Below are positions 7,299-10,455 of a stretch of DNA of 10,455 nt, one piece after another (within the stretch, counting starts at the first letter, position 1; each line of letters starts with the position of its first letter). Location: positions 1-10,455 of the forward strand of contig JAGQND010000024.1 in NCBI GenBank assembly GCA_020428265.1, given 5' to 3'. The notes below the pieces were generated by a model. That model had not been told where the DNA came from. It ran no database searches and was given only the letters and a program-made list of their open reading frames with translations. This DNA is from Candidatus Saccharimonadota bacterium (lineage in GTDB: Bacteria; Patescibacteriota; Saccharimonadia; Saccharimonadales; Saccharimonadaceae). Both the position numbers and the translations under genes were made by a program.

Positions 7299-7307
7299 AT
7301 TGTAGCA
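7299..7307 (-). promoter_or_regulatory. Extended -10 promoter of the 907-residue membrane protein gene
   Basis: On the minus strand TGCTACAAT (7307-7299) is an extended -10 element. The predicted start near 7292 is 3 bases before the ATG at 7289. No convincing -35 box is found at 16 to 18 bases, which an extended -10 can offset. No SD and no intrinsic terminator are seen in the 42-base gap after uvrB. Confidence 0.55.
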
Positions 7308-7331
7308 TAAGCTATATGACTAAAGTAAGCT

Positions 7332-9311
7332 TTATTTTGTCATTTTCGAGCGAATTTCGGCTATCAAATCACGCAGTTCCGCAGCTTTTTCAAACTCCAA
7401 ATTAGCACTAGCTAGCTCCATTTGACCAGTTAAATCTTTCACTAAGCCCGCATATTCATCGCTAGGTATCTTTTTGAGGTCGAGTTTTGGCTTTTTGTCG
7501 CTATCCTTCACAGGAATTATCGCCCTTAGTCCCTCACCCACTTCTTTCTCTACTGAGTGAGGGGTTATACCATGAGTCGCATTATATTCCTGCTGTATAC
7601 CGCGACGCCTATTGGTTTCATCTATCGCGGCCTGCATCGAGCGCGTCATATTATCGGCGTATAGCAGCACAGTACCCTCTTCATGGCGAGCAGCGCGGCC
7701 AATTGTTTGTATCAAAGCGCTCTCGCTACGCAAAAACCCTTCTTTATCAGCATCCATAATAGCCACCATACTTACCTCTGGTAGGTCCAACCCCTCACGT
7801 AGCAAGTTAATACCTACCAGCACATCGTATACGCCTAGGCGCAAATCACGCAAAATATCACCACGCTCAAGCGTATCTACGTCGCTATGTATATACGCCG
7901 TTTTTATGTCGAGTTCCAGTAAATACGCACTCAAATCCTCGGCCATACGCTTAGTAAGAGTCGTTATAAGCACACGTTGTTTTTTAGCAATCCTATCATT
8001 GATTTCGGCTATCAAATCATCTATTTGGCCCTTCGTCGGGCGTATATGTATTTCTGGATCCAAAAGTCCGGTCGGGCGTATTATTTGCTGCGCCGGCTCA
8101 GGACTATGCTGCAGCTCATAGTCACCAGGGGTTGCCGACACGTATATAGTTTGGTTTACATGCCCCTCGAACTCATCAAACCGTAGCGGACGGTTATCAA
8201 GTGCACTCGGCAAGCGAAAACCGTGCTCCACCAGAACTTCTTTACGCGCGCGGTCACCGTTGTACATACCTCGCACCTGAGGTAGAGTCTGGTGACTCTC
8301 ATCTACAAGTAGTAGAAAATCATCTGGGAAATAGTCCATAAGCGTTGCCGGCTGCTCGCCCGGCTCACGGTCTGTCAGGTAGCGGCTATAATTCTCAATT
8401 CCTTTTACAAACCCGGTTTGCTCTAGCATTTCTATGTCGTATTTTGTGCGCTGACTTATGCGCTGCGACTCCAAAAACTTCTCGTGCTCATCAAACCATT
8501 TAACACGCTCTTCATACTCATCTTTTATATTCTCAATAGCCCTCTCCAGCCTATCCTTAGGTGTCACATAGTGGCTCGACGGGAATATACTCAGCTCGTG
8601 CGGCTCACCCAATATCTCCCCAGTTAGCGGGTCTATTCTGGTAATTCTATCTATCTCATCGCCAAAAAACTCTATACGATACGCCACATCGCTACCTGCG
8701 GGGAATACATCTACTACATCACCCCGCACACGGAATGTACCACGGTGAAAGTCTATATCATTACGCTTGTATTGTATATCTGTTAATTGGCGTATAAACT
8801 TAGCCTGCACACGCCTCTCTCCCACCTTGACAGTCATAGACATATCTGTGTAATTATCGGGGCTACCTATACCATATATACAGCTCACACTGGCCACTAT
8901 TATAGTATCGCGACGAGTCAGTAACGCCGTGGTTGCAGCATGTCGCAAACGGTCTATCTCATCGTTAATTTTGCTGTCTTTTTCTATGTACGTATCGCTC
9001 GACGCTATGTACGCCTCGGGCTGATAGTAGTCAAAATAACTCACAAAATAATGCACTTCGTTATCTGGGAAAAAGGCCTTAAACTCGCTATATAGCTGAG
9101 CTGCGAGAGTCTTATTGTGTGCCAGCACCAGCGTAGGCACTTGCCTATCCTGTATAATATTCGCCATAGTAAATGTCTTACCGCTACCCGTTACGCCCAG
9201 GAGCGTCTGCTCTTTGACCCCCTTATTTAGGCCATCTAGCAAAGTAGCAATAGCCGTCGGCTGATCACCGGTAGGCTGATACTTCGTCTCAAGCCGAAAA
9301 GACATATCCAT
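7332..9311 (-). CDS. uvrB: UvrABC excinuclease subunit B
   Basis: UvrB is the central subunit of bacterial nucleotide excision repair. UvrA loads it on damaged DNA, it verifies the lesion with its helicase-like motor, and it recruits UvrC. At 659 residues it is full length. Walker A is GVTGSGKT (39-46, K45). The lesion-probing beta-hairpin region follows (YFVSYFDYYQPEAY, 88-101, then the conserved run to about residue 116). Walker B is VDESH (336-340) and SATPG is at 392-396. Helicase motifs V and VI follow: INLLREGLDLPEV (501-513) and QTIGRAARH (535-543). The C-terminal UVR motif that contacts UvrC spans about 622-657. Neither uvrA nor uvrC is in the window. The ATG at 9311 is preferred over an in-frame ATG two codons later (9305), because the promoter predicts a transcript start near 9314. 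No LexA-type box was recognised upstream. Confidence 0.98.
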   Translation of the reverse strand: MDMSFRLETKYQPTGDQPTAIATLLDGLNKGVKEQTLLGVTGSGKTFTMANIIQDRQVPTLVLAHNKTLAAQLYSEFKAFFPDNEVHYFVSYFDYYQPEAYIASSDTYIEKDSKINDEIDRLRHAATTALLTRRDTIIVASVSCIYGIGSPDNYTDMSMTVKVGERRVQAKFIRQLTDIQYKRNDIDFHRGTFRVRGDVVDVFPAGSDVAYRIEFFGDEIDRITRIDPLTGEILGEPHELSIFPSSHYVTPKDRLERAIENIKDEYEERVKWFDEHEKFLESQRISQRTKYDIEMLEQTGFVKGIENYSRYLTDREPGEQPATLMDYFPDDFLLLVDESHQTLPQVRGMYNGDRARKEVLVEHGFRLPSALDNRPLRFDEFEGHVNQTIYVSATPGDYELQHSPEPAQQIIRPTGLLDPEIHIRPTKGQIDDLIAEINDRIAKKQRVLITTLTKRMAEDLSAYLLELDIKTAYIHSDVDTLERGDILRDLRLGVYDVLVGINLLREGLDLPEVSMVAIMDADKEGFLRSESALIQTIGRAARHEEGTVLLYADNMTRSMQAAIDETNRRRGIQQEYNATHGITPHSVEKEVGEGLRAIIPVKDSDKKPKLDLKKIPSDEYAGLVKDLTGQMELASANLEFEKAAELRDLIAEIRSKMTK

Positions 9312-9320
9312 ATCCTATAC

Positions 9321-9349
9321 ATTATATAACGTCAAGCCCCAAATGTCAC
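9321..9349 (-). promoter_or_regulatory. uvrB promoter, near-consensus, near-leaderless
   Basis: On the minus strand GTGACA (9349-9344, 5 of 6) is followed by a 17-base spacer and TATAAT (9326-9321). The predicted start is G9314 or close by, giving a leader of about 3 bases before the ATG at 9311, with no room for an SD. Confidence 0.8.
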
Positions 9350-9376
9350 CTATCGCTAGTGTAATTTACTTATATA

Positions 9377-9405
9377 TTGACATACTATACTGTTTATGCT
9401 ATAAT
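9377..9405 (+). promoter_or_regulatory. Full-consensus promoter of the small acidic protein gene
   Basis: TTGACA (9377-9382), a 17-base spacer and TATAAT (9400-9405), plus the extended -10 TG at 9397-9398, give a perfect housekeeping-sigma match. The +1 position, 7 bases after the last T, is A9412, the first base of the ATG. The transcript is therefore predicted to be truly leaderless. It lies back to back with the uvrB promoter, with 27 bases between the two -35 boxes. Confidence 0.85.
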
Positions 9406-9411
9406 GAAAAT

Positions 9412-9699
9412 ATGGAACATATAATCCGCACAAGCCCCGAAGCAGTCAAAGCAACTATCACCTCTATAGAGGACATGCTAGCGAGTGCTGCTCTTCATGC
9501 GGAATCTCAAGAAGAATCATCGCCTACATTTAACACTGGCGGCATAGAAGATAAAACTACACCCAAAAACGCAATAATTTCCGACACGGTCTACGATGCA
9601 GACGGCAACGAGATGCCTGCCGACCTCTTTAGCAAGCTACTCGACAACAACAACGATATTGACTACGAATATTACTACGATGAACCTGGCAATTATTAG
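9412..9699 (+). CDS. Small highly acidic protein, function unknown
   Basis: The protein has 95 residues counted from the ATG at 9412. An upstream in-frame ATG at 9343 was rejected because the consensus promoter lies inside that extension. I do not recognise a family. The N-terminal part (about 1-32) could form a helix (SPEAVKATITSIEDMLASA); the middle is Ser/Thr/Gly-rich and probably flexible. Near the end there is DTVYDADGNEMPADLFSKLL (58-77), followed by a tail rich in Asn, Asp and Tyr (NNNDIDYEYYYDEP, 79-92). There are 20 Asp/Glu against 5 Lys/Arg, and no Cys or Trp. No signal peptide or membrane segment is present. It is the only plus-strand gene in the window, divergent from uvrB and convergent with the gene at the right edge, with 13 bases between the two stops. 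The very strong promoter suggests high expression; a binding, regulatory or inhibitor role is possible but unproven. Confidence 0.75.
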   Translation: MEHIIRTSPEAVKATITSIEDMLASAALHAESQEESSPTFNTGGIEDKTTPKNAIISDTVYDADGNEMPADLFSKLLDNNNDIDYEYYYDEPGNY

Positions 9700-9723
9700 C
9701 CCTATACCGCCCCTATTCGTAGT
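9662..9723. repeat. 10-base inverted repeat across convergent gene ends
   Basis: ACTACGAATA (9662-9671) and its exact reverse complement TATTCGTAGT (9714-9723) enclose a 42-base spacer holding both stop codons and the 13-base gap. A hairpin could form in either transcript, but the stem is AT-rich, the loop is long and no T-run follows. It is not a typical intrinsic terminator and may be chance. Confidence 0.3.
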
Positions 9724-10455
9724 GTGCGCTTAGTAGAATTTTATTCATCGCCTGATAATTTGGTGTTTCCAGTACAGCCTTAGCTTCGTCTAAGGTTTTG
9801 TACACTTTCTGCGAAGGGTCTTTACTCACAAAACTTAGCTCACCTTTATACGACTGGCCCTCTGAATCCGTAATAACGGCACGCCCAGGCAAAAAATTGC
9901 CCATCGGCCTACCAGAACACACCGAATAGGTATGTACGCTACTAAAATCTTTTGCGGCTGATAGTACCACCTCTGGCTGATAGCCCTGTATATCGCCATT
10001 ATCACCATCCACTACAGAATACACAACTCCTACAGCATGAGCTGTATCCACAAAATAATCACTTTCAGCAGGGTTAGTCACGGCGCCTACTGCGGTAGAA
10101 TACACTACGCTCACTGGCCCCTCTGGCCCACCGCACGCACCACCCATACCAGTTACCTTAGAAGTCAAGTTAAGAGTCACGCCTCCATCTGGGCTAGTAA
10201 GTACAATTATATCGCCGCCCTTAGCCGCTAGAGTACTACCATCATTGTCGTTCTCAGCTTGCCGAGCATCCAACTTCCAGTCACTAGGATAGTCAAAACA
10301 TAATTTTTCCGCCTCTGCGCAGTGTTTCACCAGTTTCGCAGTCTCCTTACTACTCACTTTGCCCTCTTTAGGGTCAGCACTACCTAGGTTTTTGTACGCT
10401 ATATACCCTAGCGCGCCAATCAGCGCTACTACAAGTACAACTATAATTATCGACT
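9713..10455 (-). CDS. Membrane-anchored extracytoplasmic protein, function unknown, N-terminus beyond the right edge
   Basis: The reading frame is open to the window edge, so the true start lies outside. The first visible residues (about 1-22: SIIIVVLVVALIGALGYIAY) are a clear membrane anchor. They are encoded upstream of an internal GTG at 10357 that could be mistaken for the start. The rest, about 220 residues, should lie outside the cell. It has paired cysteines in HCAEAEKLC just after the anchor and single ones in GACGG and SVCSG, four in all. CFDYPSDWKL, right after the second Cys, resembles the start of PsbP-like or lipoprotein-type beta domains, where an aromatic-YP-x-x-W core is common; that is a weak likeness only. 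No catalytic motif is seen. It ends in TAG, converging on the small acidic gene. The role may be in the cell envelope. Confidence 0.8.
   Translation of the reverse strand, partial: SIIIVVLVVALIGALGYIAYKNLGSADPKEGKVSSKETAKLVKHCAEAEKLCFDYPSDWKLDARQAENDNDGSTLAAKGGDIIVLTSPDGGVTLNLTSKVTGMGGACGGPEGPVSVVYSTAVGAVTNPAESDYFVDTAHAVGVVYSVVDGDNGDIQGYQPEVVLSAAKDFSSVHTYSVCSGRPMGNFLPGRAVITDSEGQSYKGELSFVSKDPSQKVYKTLDEAKAVLETPNYQAMNKILLSAHYE

Noticed and set aside
7290..7331. Intrinsic terminator between uvrB and the 907-residue gene
   Set aside because: Only an imperfect short AT-rich palindrome (about 7307-7319) is present, with no GC stem followed by a T-run.
7612..8121. Plus-strand open frame of 169 codons
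   Set aside because: It lies wholly inside uvrB on the opposite strand; the Ser/Arg/Ile-rich product is typical of antisense frames.
9343..9411. Longer N-terminus for the small acidic protein from the ATG at 9343
   Set aside because: The extension contains the whole consensus promoter, and its hydrophobic Ile/Tyr/Cys residues differ in character from the rest; the ATG at 9412 coincides with the predicted +1.
9312..9411. LexA/SOS box upstream of uvrB
   Set aside because: No CTGT-N8-ACAG or CGAAC-N4-GTTCG type palindrome was found; the only inverted match is the pair of -35 boxes themselves.
10355..10357. GTG at 10357 as start of the right-edge gene
   Set aside because: The frame stays open upstream to the window edge and encodes a clear membrane segment, so the start is outside the window.

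Overview
The window looks like a piece of chromosome from a Patescibacteria/CPR bacterium, most likely Saccharibacteria (TM7). This rests on the feel of the protein sequences (GatA, UvrB, and a small membrane protein of a type common in CPR genomes), the frequent ATA isoleucine codons, very tight gene packing, and TGA used as a true stop (the NUDIX gene ends in TGA, which argues against the CPR lineages that read UGA as glycine). The taxonomic call is inference from memory, not a search. I saw no tRNA, rRNA, CRISPR array, insertion sequence or phage gene.

Layout. Nearly everything is on the minus strand, so read it from right to left. At the right edge (9713-10455) is the 3' part of a gene for a membrane-anchored, probably extracytoplasmic protein of unknown function. 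Facing it on the plus strand is a small gene (9412-9699) for a very acidic 95-residue protein with a consensus promoter. That promoter sits back to back with the promoter of uvrB (9311-7332), which encodes the helicase-like damage-verification subunit of nucleotide excision repair. Next comes a 907-residue membrane protein (7289-4566) with a trypsin/HtrA-like domain whose nucleophile position is Asp instead of Ser, and a long cytoplasmic Pro/Gln tail.

The left 4.5 kb is one compact operon: gatC, gatA, a small membrane-anchored protein with a HEPN-like RNxxxH motif, gatB, a NUDIX hydrolase, and a GalU-like nucleotidyltransferase that runs off the left edge. Adjacent genes in it overlap by 1 or 4 bases or lie 1 to 5 bases apart, so translational coupling is likely. 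GatCAB amidates misacylated Glu-tRNA(Gln) and/or Asp-tRNA(Asn). The last two genes deal with nucleotide or nucleotide-sugar chemistry and have no evident mechanistic link to tRNA amidation.

The most interesting signals are two. First, four genes with a recognisable promoter (gatC, the 907-residue gene, uvrB, the acidic small gene) each have a -10 box that puts the predicted transcript start 0 to 3 bases before the ATG, with no Shine-Dalgarno sequence. Three operon-internal genes instead carry an SD-type sequence ending exactly 7 bases before the start codon. The organism therefore seems to use leaderless initiation at transcript starts and SD-led initiation inside operons. Second, there are two unusual membrane proteins: the apparent pseudoprotease and the HEPN-like protein embedded between gatA and gatB.
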